Source: Nocardia cyriacigeorgica (GTDB lineage: Bacteria > Actinomycetota > Actinomycetes > Mycobacteriales > Mycobacteriaceae). Taken from it: a stretch of 64,000 nt of DNA. The notes under the pieces were generated by a model. That model saw only the letters and a list, made by a program, of their open reading frames with translations, did no database searches and had not been told where the DNA came from. Location of the stretch: the NCBI RefSeq assembly GCF_029868385.1, contig NZ_JARWNX010000027.1, positions 40,679-104,678 on the forward strand, given 5' to 3'. Shown piece by piece: positions 9,401-16,667 of this stretch (its first letter is position 1; each line of letters starts with the position of its first letter). The translations under genes and the position numbers were made by a program.

Positions 9401-10389
9401 ACCGGCCAATTCCCGTCCAGCAGTGCCGCGCACGCGACGACCGTGGCCTCGGTGGGACCGTAGGTATTCCACACCTCGCGCTCGGCATCCGGATCGCCCG
9501 CCAGACGTTCGGCCAGCTCCGGAGGCACCGCCTCACCACCGAAGATGAGCAGCCGCACCGGTTCGAGCGCCTCGGCGGGCCAGGTCGCGGCCAGTGTCGG
9601 CACCGTCGATACGACGCTGATCTCATGGCGCACCAGCCACGGGCCGAGATCGGCGCCGGTGCGCACCAGCGCGCGGGGCGCCGGAACCAGGCAACCGCCG
9701 TGCCGCCAGGCCAGCCACATCTCCTCACAGGAGGCGTCGAAGGCCACCGACAGTCCGGCCAGCACGCGGTCGCCGGGGCCGATCGGAGCGTCCCGCAGGA
9801 ACATGCGTGCCTCGGCGTCGACCAGCGCGGCGGCATTGCGATGGGTCACCGCAACACCTTTCGGGGTGCCGGTGGAGCCGGAGGTGAAAATGATCCAGGC
9901 GTCGTCGGCAGGGGTCGGCGATGCCGGACCATCGGATTGCTCATCGGATGCTGAGGTGCGCTGTGCGTACTCGGTCGGCTCGATACCCGAAGCCGTCACG
10001 ATCGCGGTGACCTTCGCCTCACCGAACACCAAGCGCGCCCGTTCGTCCGGGTCGTCGGCGTCGACCGGAACATAGGCCGCACCCGCGTGCAGCACCGCCA
10101 GAATCGTGACGTACAGCTCACGGGTGCCCGACGGCATCCGCACCCCGACCCGGTCGCCGCGGCGCACACCGGCCGCGCCGAGACGCTGGACCGCGACCTC
10201 GATCTCGGCCAGCAGTTCGGTATAGGTGAGTGCGGTGTGGCCGTCGTCGATGGCCGGTGCGTCCGGGTGGGCGCGCGCGGTCTCGGCGAGGATATCGGTG
10301 AGCGTTCGCGCAGGTGGGGCGAGGTTCGAGCGGCGCAGTGGATCGAGCTCCCGGACCGAACCATCGGTATCGATCTGCGGCTGGAGCAT
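6460..10389 (-). CDS. Pls/PosA-family single-module NRPS (amino acid homopolymer synthetase-like)
   Basis: A 1309 aa membrane NRPS with the layout of Streptomyces epsilon-polylysine synthetase. Order: adenylation domain about residues 30-505 (A3 'TSGSTGTPKG' near 169-178, A5 'NTYGPTE' 308-314, A7 'YRSGDLV' 391-397, A10 'SGKVDR'), carrier domain with 'LGGGSLS' and attachment Ser552, then six membrane segments in three pairs alternating with three tandem C-domains resembling left-handed beta-helix acyltransferases (hexapeptide runs such as 'IGRGAVVGARSILLPGTKIG'). There is no thioesterase and no HHxxxDG condensation domain. Specificity positions aligned by eye read D218 A219 E222 S261 I282 G284 T309 V317 V318 K498, close to the lysine code. 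The start is ATG at 10389 behind GAGGAAGG; the frame is open 48 codons further. The product is inferred. Confidence 0.93.
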   Translation of the reverse strand: MLQPQIDTDGSVRELDPLRRSNLAPPARTLTDILAETARAHPDAPAIDDGHTALTYTELLAEIEVAVQRLGAAGVRRGDRVGVRMPSGTRELYVTILAVLHAGAAYVPVDADDPDERARLVFGEAKVTAIVTASGIEPTEYAQRTSASDEQSDGPASPTPADDAWIIFTSGSTGTPKGVAVTHRNAAALVDAEARMFLRDAPIGPGDRVLAGLSVAFDASCEEMWLAWRHGGCLVPAPRALVRTGADLGPWLVRHEISVVSTVPTLAATWPAEALEPVRLLIFGGEAVPPELAERLAGDPDAEREVWNTYGPTEATVVACAALLDGNWPVRIGLPLDGWDLAVVDPAGNPVGEGESGELVIGGVGLARYLDPAKDAEKYAPLPSLGWQRAYRSGDLVRNDSAGLVFIGRADDQVKVGGRRIELGELDNALQHLPGVSGAAAAVRTTGAGTQILVGYLTGTPPDYDVKAARALLAEQLPAPLVPRLVVVPELPTRTSGKVDRDALPWPVAGTDQNVDHGLTGTAAWVAQLWTSILGAEITGADADFFDLGGGSLSAAQLVTALRERYPRIAVADLYDHPRLGALAELLDDTAPAAAVVERTVRPTPLSAQCAQVLATIPLTTLTGLQWLTWLAIVGNIASRAGALPWLPQLSWWWTLLLFIVFITPLGRMSICIVGARLLLRGVEPGSYPRGGSVHLRLWAAVRLSEASGAENLSGAPWMVPFARALGAKIGKGVDLHTLPPVTGMLELGDGCSVEPEVDLSGYWIDGDVVHIGPIVIGRGAVVGARSILLPGTKIGRGAEIAAGSAVAGKVKPDQEWAGSPAVKVGKARHRWPADTPKRAVHWVAAFALSSMGLAAMPIFGLAAGGALIVWSIRDTTTIAGALGRGLLVLPVATLLSLLVYAVATVIAVRMLSIGLTEGYHPVRSRVGWQVWATERLLDGARNFLFPLYASLLTPIWLRLLGARIGKRVEASTVLLLPKFTTVADGAFLADDTMIAGYELGGGWLRIGEAKVGKRAFLGNSGMTAPGRRVPKNGLVAVLSAAPSKAKAGSSWLGSPPVRLRRATETTDTERTFDPPLRLRVFRAVVETCRLLPVLVTFAIGLGVLFALAWLAQAIGYPGAALLSGVVLMVAGAVACASAVTAKWLLIGRIGAEEHPLWSSFVWRNEVSDSFVETVAAPWFARAATGTPVLNLWLRGLGARIGRGVWCESYWLPEADLVTLGDGATVERGCVVQTHLFHDRIMSMDTVTLGAGATLGPHCVALPAATIGAGATIGPASLVMRGDTVPPSTRWWGNPIAPWATATDPGAAR

Positions 10390-10593
10390 CACGTCCGGCC
10401 CACCTTCCTCAGCACTGTCCGGCAGTAACCATGTTCGGCGGTACGGCCTCACCCAACTAATTCTCGAAGACGGTTGTTTCATACGAGGGTTACCAATGGG
10501 CAAACGGCGAATGCCCTGGTGACCAGTTGTCAACGGTACCCGCAGCGGTAACCGGGTTGACAGCAGCGTGGCCGGTCTGTCAGCCTCTGATCA
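10390..10593. other. Intergenic region between the Pls-type gene and the SAM-IV riboswitch
   Basis: A divergent promoter region. TTGACA occurs on the plus strand at 10557-10562 (pointing to the riboswitch) and on the minus strand at 10528-10533 (pointing to the synthetase gene). No good -10 element at standard spacing was found for either, and no gene is seen. Confidence 0.4.
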
Positions 10594-10709
10594 GGTCATG
10601 AGTGCCAGCGTCAAGCCCCGGCTAGCTGGTCGGCAACCCTCCTCCGCGGTGGGGTGCTCCGGGTGACGACCGGGCCGCAGCCCGACCGGGCGCGGCAAGC
10701 GCGGACTCG
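10594..10709 (+). promoter_or_regulatory. SAM-IV riboswitch
   Basis: The run from GGTCATGAGTGCCAGCG through CGTCAAGCCCCGGCT, CGGCAACCCTCC, GCGGTGGGGTGC and CCGGGTGACGACC to GCGGCAAGCGCGGACTC matches the actinobacterial SAM-IV aptamer almost base for base, as recalled from the mycobacterial example of known structure. Its 3' end overlaps a further hairpin: GGACTCG (10703-10709) pairs with CGAGTCC (10726-10732). That hairpin ends 21 nt before the start codon of the next gene, so ligand-dependent control of translation or elongation is likely. SAM binding would switch off the downstream sulfur-related gene. Confidence 0.9.
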
Positions 10710-10753
10710 ACGATTCCCCTTTTCGCGAGTCCCTCAGTCGATGGGATGACGTG

Positions 10754-12073
10754 ATGACTGCTGTGTTCGATCAGACCTGTGCCGCTCTCGCCCGGGTCTC
10801 CGGCGACGACCTCCAGGTCCCGCTGGTACAGGGCGGGACCTGCACGTACGCCAATCTCGACTACGCCGCGAGCGCACCGGCGCTCGCGCAGGTCACCGAC
10901 CGGGTGCAGCGCCTGCTGCCCTACTACGCCAGCGTGCACCGCGGCGCCGGATACGCCTCCCGGATCTCCACCGAATGCTATGAGGCGGCCCGTGGTTCGG
11001 TGGCCCGCTTCCTCGACGCGACCGACGACCAGGTGGTGGTCTTCACCCGCAACACCACCGATTCGCTGAACCTGCTCGCCGCCTGCGTTCCCGGCGACAC
11101 CGTGGTGCTCGATGTCGAACATCACGCCAATTTCCTGGCCTGGGAACAGCGCGGCAGGCGTGTGGTGCGGGCGGCCGACACGATCGAGGAGACCGTGCGG
11201 CGCGTCGTCGCCGAACTCTGCGCGAAACCCGCTGCGCTGCTTGCGGTCACCGGCGCCTCCAATGTGACCGGCGAGGTGCTGCCGTTGGCGCGGTTGGCCG
11301 AGATCGCCCATCAGTGCGGCGCCCGCATCCTCGTCGACGCCGCACAACTCGCGCCGCATCGTCGAATCAGCCTGCGCGAATGCGGTATCGACTACCTGGC
11401 CTTGTCCGGACACAAGCTGTACGCGCCGTTCGGCGCCGGTGTGCTCGTCGGCAATCGGGACTGGCTGGACGCGGCGCCGCCGTATCTGGCCGGAGGCGGT
11501 GCGGTGCGCGCGGTGCGGGTCGATGGCGTCGACTGGGCGCCCGCGCCCCAGCGGCACGAGGCCGGATCGCCGAATGTGCTCGGCGTCGCGGCATTGGCGG
11601 CGGCCTGCGAGGCGCTGGCCGAGATCGATGCGGAGCGGGCGATCGCGCATGAGCGGCTGTTGGCAGACCGGCTGCGGGACGGTCTGTGCGCCATTCCCGG
11701 CGTCCGATTGCTGCGTATCTGGTCCGACAGCCCCGATACCGTCGGCATCGTGGCCTTCACGCTGGACGGATTCGCGCCGGGTGAAGTCGCGGCGTACCTG
11801 TCCGCCGAACACGGCATCGGCGTACGTGACGGCCGGTTCTGCGCGCATCCGCTGCTGAACCGGCTCGGCGTCGACGGTGCGCTGCGGGCGAGCATCGGGT
11901 TGGGTACCAGTTCCACGGAGGTGGATCGGCTGATCGCCGCGGTCGCCACTCTGGTGCACGACGGCCCGTCATGGAACTACACGTGCACCGACGGCCTCTG
12001 GAATCCGAGCCCGGAAACCAGGCCGTTCACCGGCGTCGATGGTGTGGGCGCGGCTCCCTGCCTCATCGGCTGA
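10754..12073 (+). CDS. Class V aminotransferase / cysteine desulfurase-like PLP enzyme
   Basis: A 439 aa PLP-dependent fold-type I enzyme of the SufS/CsdA branch. Seen: 'YLDYAASAP'-like substrate region ('NLDYAASAPA'), 'TRNTTDSLNLLA' phosphate-binding region near 95, 'DVEHHANFLAW', 'DAAQLAPH' with the PLP-pairing Asp near 195, and 'SGHKLYAPFGAGVLVG' with the Schiff-base Lys near 221. A Cys in 'GRFCAHPLL' (near 362) sits where the persulfide Cys of SufS is found. No suf genes are adjacent. Control by the upstream SAM-IV riboswitch argues for a role in cysteine/methionine sulfur flow rather than general transamination. ATG at 10754 is used; GTG at 10751 is one codon earlier. Confidence 0.88.
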   Translation: MTAVFDQTCAALARVSGDDLQVPLVQGGTCTYANLDYAASAPALAQVTDRVQRLLPYYASVHRGAGYASRISTECYEAARGSVARFLDATDDQVVVFTRNTTDSLNLLAACVPGDTVVLDVEHHANFLAWEQRGRRVVRAADTIEETVRRVVAELCAKPAALLAVTGASNVTGEVLPLARLAEIAHQCGARILVDAAQLAPHRRISLRECGIDYLALSGHKLYAPFGAGVLVGNRDWLDAAPPYLAGGGAVRAVRVDGVDWAPAPQRHEAGSPNVLGVAALAAACEALAEIDAERAIAHERLLADRLRDGLCAIPGVRLLRIWSDSPDTVGIVAFTLDGFAPGEVAAYLSAEHGIGVRDGRFCAHPLLNRLGVDGALRASIGLGTSSTEVDRLIAAVATLVHDGPSWNYTCTDGLWNPSPETRPFTGVDGVGAAPCLIG

Positions 12074-12189
12074 ACGCTCGTCTCGGCCGCTGGCGGCATA
12101 CCCGGCCAACAACGTCGGCGCAGTAGCTACGGACGCGTCCCCCAGGTGACGCCGTCATCGGATCGGTCCGGGCCGCGGCCGGGGTTTCG

Positions 12190-12756
12190 TCAGTCTTCGT
12201 CGAGCGGAGTCGGCCGGTAGTAGCGACCGTTGTGATAGAGCAGCGGCGCCGCCGCAGGCTTCTCCTCGGTGGCATCGTGCACGCGGGTCACCCGGCCGAC
12301 GACGAAGGTGTGATCGCCGATCGGAATACGCTGCTCGACCGTGGTGCGCAGCCAGATCGGGGTGCCGTGCAGCACCGGCTCACCGGTATCGAGCGTGGTC
12401 CACAGCGACCGGTCGGTGAACCGCTCCCCGGCGCTGCGGGCAAAACGCTGGGCGATATGGCGCTGATGTTCACCCAGGAAATGGATCACCACCGAATCCG
12501 CGTCGTTCATCGCGTCCAGGCTCGACGAGGTGTGCGCGATATTGAACGACACCAGCGGCGGTTCCAGCGATAACGATGCGAAGGAGGTCGCGGTGAACCC
12601 GACCGGCCCGTTCGGCGAACACAGTGTCACCACCGTGACTCCCGACGGATAGTGCCGCATGGACGCGCGGTACTGCTCGGCGGTGATCCCGCTCAGATCA
12701 TCGGGCACCCGCAGCCCCGCCTCCGGTGCTGTCGGTTCAGGTTGCGCGTCGGTCAC
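12190..12756 (-). CDS. Flavin reductase family protein
   Basis: A 188 aa FMN-binding split-barrel protein of the flavin reductase (HpaC-like) family, which supplies reduced flavin to two-component monooxygenases. Diagnostic stretches are '[21 protein letters not shown]' in part (near 33-52), '[20 protein letters not shown]' (near 53-72) and '[10 protein letters not shown]' near 147. No partner monooxygenase is adjacent, so the acceptor is unknown. The GTG start lies 7 nt after CACAAT on the minus strand (12764-12769), a leaderless geometry. Confidence 0.88.
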   Translation of the reverse strand: MTDAQPEPTAPEAGLRVPDDLSGITAEQYRASMRHYPSGVTVVTLCSPNGPVGFTATSFASLSLEPPLVSFNIAHTSSSLDAMNDADSVVIHFLGEHQRHIAQRFARSAGERFTDRSLWTTLDTGEPVLHGTPIWLRTTVEQRIPIGDHTFVVGRVTRVHDATEEKPAAAPLLYHNGRYYRPTPLDED

Positions 12757-12763
12757 CGTGTCG

Positions 12764-12769
12764 ATTGTG
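12764..12769 (-). promoter_or_regulatory. Candidate -10 element (leaderless start)
   Basis: CACAAT on the minus strand ends 7 nt before the GTG start of the flavin reductase gene. Confidence 0.35.
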
Positions 12770-12880
12770 CCGCTCGGTCGTCGCGGCGTGTTCGCGGGTT
12801 GCGTTCGGTAGCGCCGGGCTGGCTCGACGGCGCCTGTCCGGGCTGTTCACCGCCGGTGCTCGGCGAGGCGCGCTTCGGCA

Positions 12881-12960
12881 GCGTGCCACCAGGGTTTTGT
12901 GAGCCGCGTGCCACCAGGGTCTTGCGGGCCCGCCGCGGCGGCGCGTTGCCAGGGTTTGTG
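12881..12960 (+). repeat. Three degenerate copies of a GCGTGCCACCAGGGTTTTG repeat
   Basis: Copies start at 12881, 12906 and 12943 (the third is shorter, lacking two internal bases). They lie in a 250-bp gene-free gap between two minus-strand genes. No coding frame or paired stem explains them. Confidence 0.5.
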
Positions 12961-13006
12961 GCGGCGGCGTCACGCGGCGGCGGCCATGCACAATGGCCCG
13001 GCGCGA

Positions 13007-13480
13007 TCAATCCACGTCGATCGGCAGGCCCGCCGTGATGCGCACCAGTTCACGAAACGTTGTGCGGAACACCGCATCCGGGTGTCCGCCAGCGGCCCAC
13101 AGTTCGCGGTGGCGGGACAGGGCGGTGTCGACCCAGGTGGGGATGTTGGTGGGATGCCCGACGGGGGCGACGGCGTCGAGGGGGTGGCCGGTGACCTCGA
13201 GCACGAGATCGTCGGGGGCCGGGGTGAGGGTGCCTTCCATACGTTCGCCGGTGCGGTCCAGGTCGACCTCGTGTTCGCCGGAGACGAGCAGCAGCACCGG
13301 GTCGTCATCGAGGAGGAACAGCCGGGCTTGCGCGATCGCGCCGATATCGACGCCGAGAACCCGGGCGGCGGCGGGGGCCGCGGTGGGGCGATCCTGATGG
13401 GTGACGATGACGCCGTGGTGGCCGCGGGCGATCAGGGTGTCTGCGACCCGGCAGGCGACCGGAGGAAGTGACCTGCGCAT
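13007..13480 (-). CDS. YbaK/EbsC-family aminoacyl-tRNA deacylase-like protein
   Basis: A 157 aa protein of the YbaK/ProX superfamily, whose members hydrolyse mischarged aminoacyl-tRNAs in trans. Typical features are 'AARVLGVDIGAIAQARLFLL' (near 38-57, the helix with a conserved Ala-x-x-Leu pattern and the invariant-type substrate-pocket region), 'LLVSGEHEVD' near 64-73 and 'GHPLDAVAPVGHP' near 97-109. The usual catalytic Lys of YbaK-type Cys-tRNAPro deacylases is not evident here, so substrate and activity are uncertain. It is a single gene with the three-copy repeat downstream of its stop. Confidence 0.85.
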   Translation of the reverse strand: MRRSLPPVACRVADTLIARGHHGVIVTHQDRPTAAPAAARVLGVDIGAIAQARLFLLDDDPVLLLVSGEHEVDLDRTGERMEGTLTPAPDDLVLEVTGHPLDAVAPVGHPTNIPTWVDTALSRHRELWAAGGHPDAVFRTTFRELVRITAGLPIDVD

Positions 13481-13523
13481 GAATCCAGGGTAGTGCGAAC
13501 ACGTTCCGCGGCGCCGGTTCAGT

Positions 13524-13537
13524 GATAACAGGTTCTA
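13524..13537. promoter_or_regulatory. KstR-like operator (one mismatch)
   Basis: GATAACAGGTTCTA matches the KstR consensus TNNAACNNGTTNNA except for the first base. It lies 47-60 bp upstream of the crotonase start. The same 11-nt core recurs upstream of the lipase gene at 46095-46108. Confidence 0.4.
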
Positions 13538-13571
13538 TCCCACACGGTATCGACGCCGTGATCGGCGTGTA

Positions 13572-13577
13572 TACGCT
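13572..13577 (+). promoter_or_regulatory. Candidate -10 element (leaderless start)
   Basis: TACGCT ends 6 nt before the ATG of the crotonase gene; there is no Shine-Dalgarno sequence in between. Confidence 0.45.
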
Positions 13578-13583
13578 GTACAG

Positions 13584-14405
13584 ATGACTGAATGGCAGGC
13601 TTTCACCGTCGAAACCACCGACCACGTCGCGCGGGTCACCCTGACCGGTCCGGGTAAGGGCAATGCCATGGGCCCGGATTTCTGGCGCGAACTCCCGGAG
13701 ATCTTCGCCGCCCTCGACGCCGACCCGGAAGTCCGCGCGGTCGTGCTGACCGGTTCCGGTAAGCACTTCTCCTACGGCCTCGACCTGCCCGCGATGAGCG
13801 GCACCTTCGGCCCGCTGCTCGCCGACAGGGCGCTGGCCGCCCCGCGCACCGGCTTCCTGGACGAGATCCGCCGTATGCAAGCCGCGGTCACCGCGGTCGC
13901 CGAATGCCGCAAGCCCGTCATCGCCGCGGTCTCCGGCTGGTGCATCGGCGGCGGCCTCGATCTGATCGCCGCCGTCGACATCCGCTACGCCAGCGCCGAG
14001 GCCAAGTTCAGCCTGCGTGAGGCCAAGGTCGCCATCGTCGCCGATATCGGTTCGCTGCACCGCCTGCCCGCCATCATCGGCGAGGGCCAGCTGCGGGAAC
14101 TCGCCTACACCGGCAAGGACATCGACGCCGCGCGCGCGGAGAAGATCGGCCTGGTCAACGAGGTGTTCGCCGATCAGCAGGCGGCGCTCGACGCCGCCCA
14201 TGCCACCGCCAGCGAGATCGCCGCCAACCCGCCGCTGGTGGTGCAGGGCGTCAAGGACGTCCTGCACCAGCGCAACGCCTCCGAGGTAGCTGAGGGCCTG
14301 CGCTACGTATCGGCCTGGAACGCGGCCTTCCTCCCCTCCGAAGACCTCACCGAAGCCATCCAGGCGGTCTTCGAAAAGCGCCCCCCGCAGTTCAAGGGCC
14401 GCTGA
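13584..14405 (+). CDS. Crotonase family protein, dienoyl-CoA isomerase-like
   Basis: A 273 aa crotonase-fold enzyme acting on acyl-CoA. The oxyanion-hole segments are 'GKHFSYGLDL' (near 58-67) and 'GWCIGGGLDLIAA' (near 116-128). The segment 'VAIVADIGSLHRLP' (near 150-163) matches the AADVGTLQRLP-type motif of delta3,5-delta2,4-dienoyl-CoA isomerase (ECH1), including its Asp, so isomerisation of unsaturated fatty acyl-CoA is more likely than simple hydration. It appears monocistronic, with a leaderless-type promoter, a KstR-like box upstream and a strong terminator behind. Confidence 0.88.
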   Translation: MTEWQAFTVETTDHVARVTLTGPGKGNAMGPDFWRELPEIFAALDADPEVRAVVLTGSGKHFSYGLDLPAMSGTFGPLLADRALAAPRTGFLDEIRRMQAAVTAVAECRKPVIAAVSGWCIGGGLDLIAAVDIRYASAEAKFSLREAKVAIVADIGSLHRLPAIIGEGQLRELAYTGKDIDAARAEKIGLVNEVFADQQAALDAAHATASEIAANPPLVVQGVKDVLHQRNASEVAEGLRYVSAWNAAFLPSEDLTEAIQAVFEKRPPQFKGR

Positions 14406-14422
14406 CCAGCCCCACGAACGCC

Positions 14423-14460
14423 GAGCGGCATATCACCGGGGACCCGGTGATATGCCGCTC
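14423..14460. terminator. Perfect 18-bp hairpin, bidirectional terminator
   Basis: Arms 14423-14440 and 14443-14460 are perfectly complementary over 18 bp with a 2-nt spacer. The hairpin lies between the convergent crotonase and ppa genes and has no U-tract. Confidence 0.8.
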
Positions 14461-14496
14461 GTGGTTGCGCCGACAGTCGTCAGCGCGCGGCGATGC

Positions 14497-14988
14497 TCAG
14501 TGGCCGCCCTGGTCCTTCAGGCGCTGGATGGAGGCTTCCACCTCGGCCTCGGCCTCGGCGCGGCCGACCCATTCCGAACCCTTGACGTACTTGCCGGGCT
14601 CGAGATCCTTGTAGCGCTCGAAGAAGTGCTTGATCGCGGCCAGCTCGAACTCCGGCACGTCCTTCAGGTCCTGGATGTGATCCCAGCGCGGGTCACCGGC
14701 CGGGACACACAGCACCTTGTCGTCGCCACCGGCCTCGTCGGTCATCTTGTACATGGCGACCGGGCGGGCCTCGACGATGACGCCGGGGAACACCGAATCG
14801 GGCAGCAGGATCAGCGCGTCCAGCGGATCACCGTCTTCGCCGAGGGTGTTCTCGATGTAGCCGTAGTCGGCGGGGTACACCATGGAGGTGTAGAGGAAAC
14901 GGTCGAGCCGGACCCGACCGGTCTCGTGGTCGACCTCGTACTTGTTACGCGAACCCTTGGGGATCTCGATGGTGACGTCGAACTCCAC
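14497..14988 (-). CDS. ppa: Inorganic pyrophosphatase
   Basis: A 163 aa family I soluble pyrophosphatase that hydrolyses PPi to two phosphates, pulling forward biosynthetic reactions. Family motifs are '[13 protein letters not shown]' at the N-terminus, '[11 protein letters not shown]', the signature '[10 protein letters not shown]' (near 54-63) and '[10 protein letters not shown]' near the C-terminus. Length matches the mycobacterial enzyme. The start is GTG at 14988 behind GAAGGAG; the frame is open far upstream, but that extension lacks family similarity and overlaps dacB. It is divergent from dacB with a 150-bp gap, as in M. tuberculosis. Confidence 0.96.
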   Translation of the reverse strand: MEFDVTIEIPKGSRNKYEVDHETGRVRLDRFLYTSMVYPADYGYIENTLGEDGDPLDALILLPDSVFPGVIVEARPVAMYKMTDEAGGDDKVLCVPAGDPRWDHIQDLKDVPEFELAAIKHFFERYKDLEPGKYVKGSEWVGRAEAEAEVEASIQRLKDQGGH

Positions 14989-15138
14989 GCCAACTCCTTC
15001 TTCCGTTGCCTCTGGTGTGCTGCGGCTGTCCGGCGGGCCGACGGCCGCCGACGCGCCAGGTCGTTCGGGGGAACGGTAGCCGAACGAGGATAGTCTGGGC
15101 CAAGCGGATGTGGCGGGTGTGAGGAGACGGCGGACAAC

Positions 15139-16653
15139 GTGGTGGGTCGAGGCGGTAAGAACATCGGTGGGCTGGCCTCGCGGCGACGGCGCCGGATGTG
15201 GATCGGAGTGATCACCACACTGGTGGTGCTGCTCGCGGTCGCCACCGGTGTCGTGGTGACGGTGCAGCCGTGGACCGAGGAGTTCCGTCACGGTGGGCTG
15301 ACCATCGCCGAGCCGCCGGTACCGGTCCGGCCGTTCCCCGGCGTCGCGCCCGCACCCGACGACGCGCCCGTGCCGAGTACGGCCGGGTTGGCGGCGGCGT
15401 TGGCGCCGGTGGTGTCGAACCCGGATCTGGGCGGTTTCGCCGGTTCGGTGACCGACGCCGATACCGGGACGGTGCTGTGGAGCGCGGAGGCGGCCAAACC
15501 GATGGTCCCGTCCTCGACCGCCAAGATCCTGACGACGGCGGCCGCGCTGCTGACCTTGCCCGAGAATCAGCGGGTCGAGACCACGGTCGTCGCCGGTGCT
15601 GCGCCGGGGGAGATCGTGCTGGTCGGCGGCGGTGATCCGACGCTCACCGCGCAACCGGATGGCAAGGGCTACTACCCCGATGGGCCGAAGTTGTCGGATC
15701 TGGTGGACCAGATCCGGTCGGCGCAGATCCCGATCGATTCCATCGTGGTCGACACCTCGCGCTATTCGGGCCCGACCATGGCGCAGGGCTGGGAACCGAT
15801 CGATATTCCCGGCGGTTCCATCGCGCCGATCGACCCGGTGATGCTCGACGGCGGCAGGCTCGATCCGCTGGTCGAGTACGCGCCGCGCAGCACCACCCCG
15901 GGGCTCGATGTCGGGCGCAGGCTGGCCGCCGAACTCGGCCTCGATCCGGAACAGGTGCGGCCGGGGACTGCGTCGGCGGGCGCCAAGCAGATCGCGAGCG
16001 TGTCCTCGGCGCCGCTGGGGCAGCGGCTGCACGCCATGATGGTGCACTCCGACAATGTGCTCGCCGAAACCATCGGCCGGGAGATCGCGCTGGCCACCGG
16101 CGGTCCGGCCTCCTTCGCTGGCGCGGCCGCCGCGGTACGGGCGACACTCGAGCGGGCCGGCTTCGATCTGACCGGCGTGACCATGCACGACACCAGCGGA
16201 CTCTCCGTCGACGACCGCATTCCGGCGCAGATCCTGGACCGGATCCTGGCGACCGCGGCGCGCGATGACGAGGTCGCCGAACAGCCGAGCCCGACCGGTG
16301 CGCCGAGCCTGCGGCCGGGTTCGATCGTGCGGCCCGGCGCGTCCACCGGTAAGTCCGCCGACGACGAACCCGACCTGTCCGCGACCCTCGCACCGCTGCT
16401 CGACGATCTGCCCGTGGCCGGTGCCACCGGCTCGTTGGCCGCCCGCTATGTGGTGCGCGATCGGGACGGCGCCGGATGGGTGCGGGCCAAGACCGGAACT
16501 CTGTCGGTGGCGAGCACGTTGGTCGGATATGTGCTCGACAGCGATGGCCGGGTACTGACCTTCGCGTTGATGTCGAGTGATCGGCCGCCGGAGGTGAGCA
16601 GGCCCGCACTGGACGCCATCGCGGCCACGCTGCGCAATTGCGGATGCTCCTGA
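15139..16653 (+). CDS. dacB: D-alanyl-D-alanine carboxypeptidase/endopeptidase (PBP4 family)
   Basis: A 504 aa class C low-molecular-mass penicillin-binding protein that trims or cuts peptidoglycan stem peptides outside the membrane. A basic start is followed by one anchor segment (about residues 20-43). Active-site motifs are SSTAK (SxxK, near 125-129), SDN (near 304-306) and KTGT (near 453-456), with a long insert between the first two as usual for PBP4. A Pro-rich linker follows the anchor. Two consecutive GTG codons (15139, 15142) are possible starts. It is followed after 14 bp by the metalloprotease gene, the same order as Rv3627c-Rv3626c. Confidence 0.94.
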   Translation: MVGRGGKNIGGLASRRRRRMWIGVITTLVVLLAVATGVVVTVQPWTEEFRHGGLTIAEPPVPVRPFPGVAPAPDDAPVPSTAGLAAALAPVVSNPDLGGFAGSVTDADTGTVLWSAEAAKPMVPSSTAKILTTAAALLTLPENQRVETTVVAGAAPGEIVLVGGGDPTLTAQPDGKGYYPDGPKLSDLVDQIRSAQIPIDSIVVDTSRYSGPTMAQGWEPIDIPGGSIAPIDPVMLDGGRLDPLVEYAPRSTTPGLDVGRRLAAELGLDPEQVRPGTASAGAKQIASVSSAPLGQRLHAMMVHSDNVLAETIGREIALATGGPASFAGAAAAVRATLERAGFDLTGVTMHDTSGLSVDDRIPAQILDRILATAARDDEVAEQPSPTGAPSLRPGSIVRPGASTGKSADDEPDLSATLAPLLDDLPVAGATGSLAARYVVRDRDGAGWVRAKTGTLSVASTLVGYVLDSDGRVLTFALMSSDRPPEVSRPALDAIAATLRNCGCS

Positions 16654-16667
16654 CGGGTGGGTGACCT

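Noticed and set aside
10389..10533. Longer N-terminus (48 residues) of the Pls-type synthetase
   Set aside because: No ribosome site at the earlier start and the residues are unlike the family; a GAGGAAGG site precedes the ATG at 10389.
14989..16188. Long upstream extension of the ppa frame
   Set aside because: The extension lies antisense to dacB and lacks pyrophosphatase similarity; the GTG at 14988 has a ribosome site and gives the family length.
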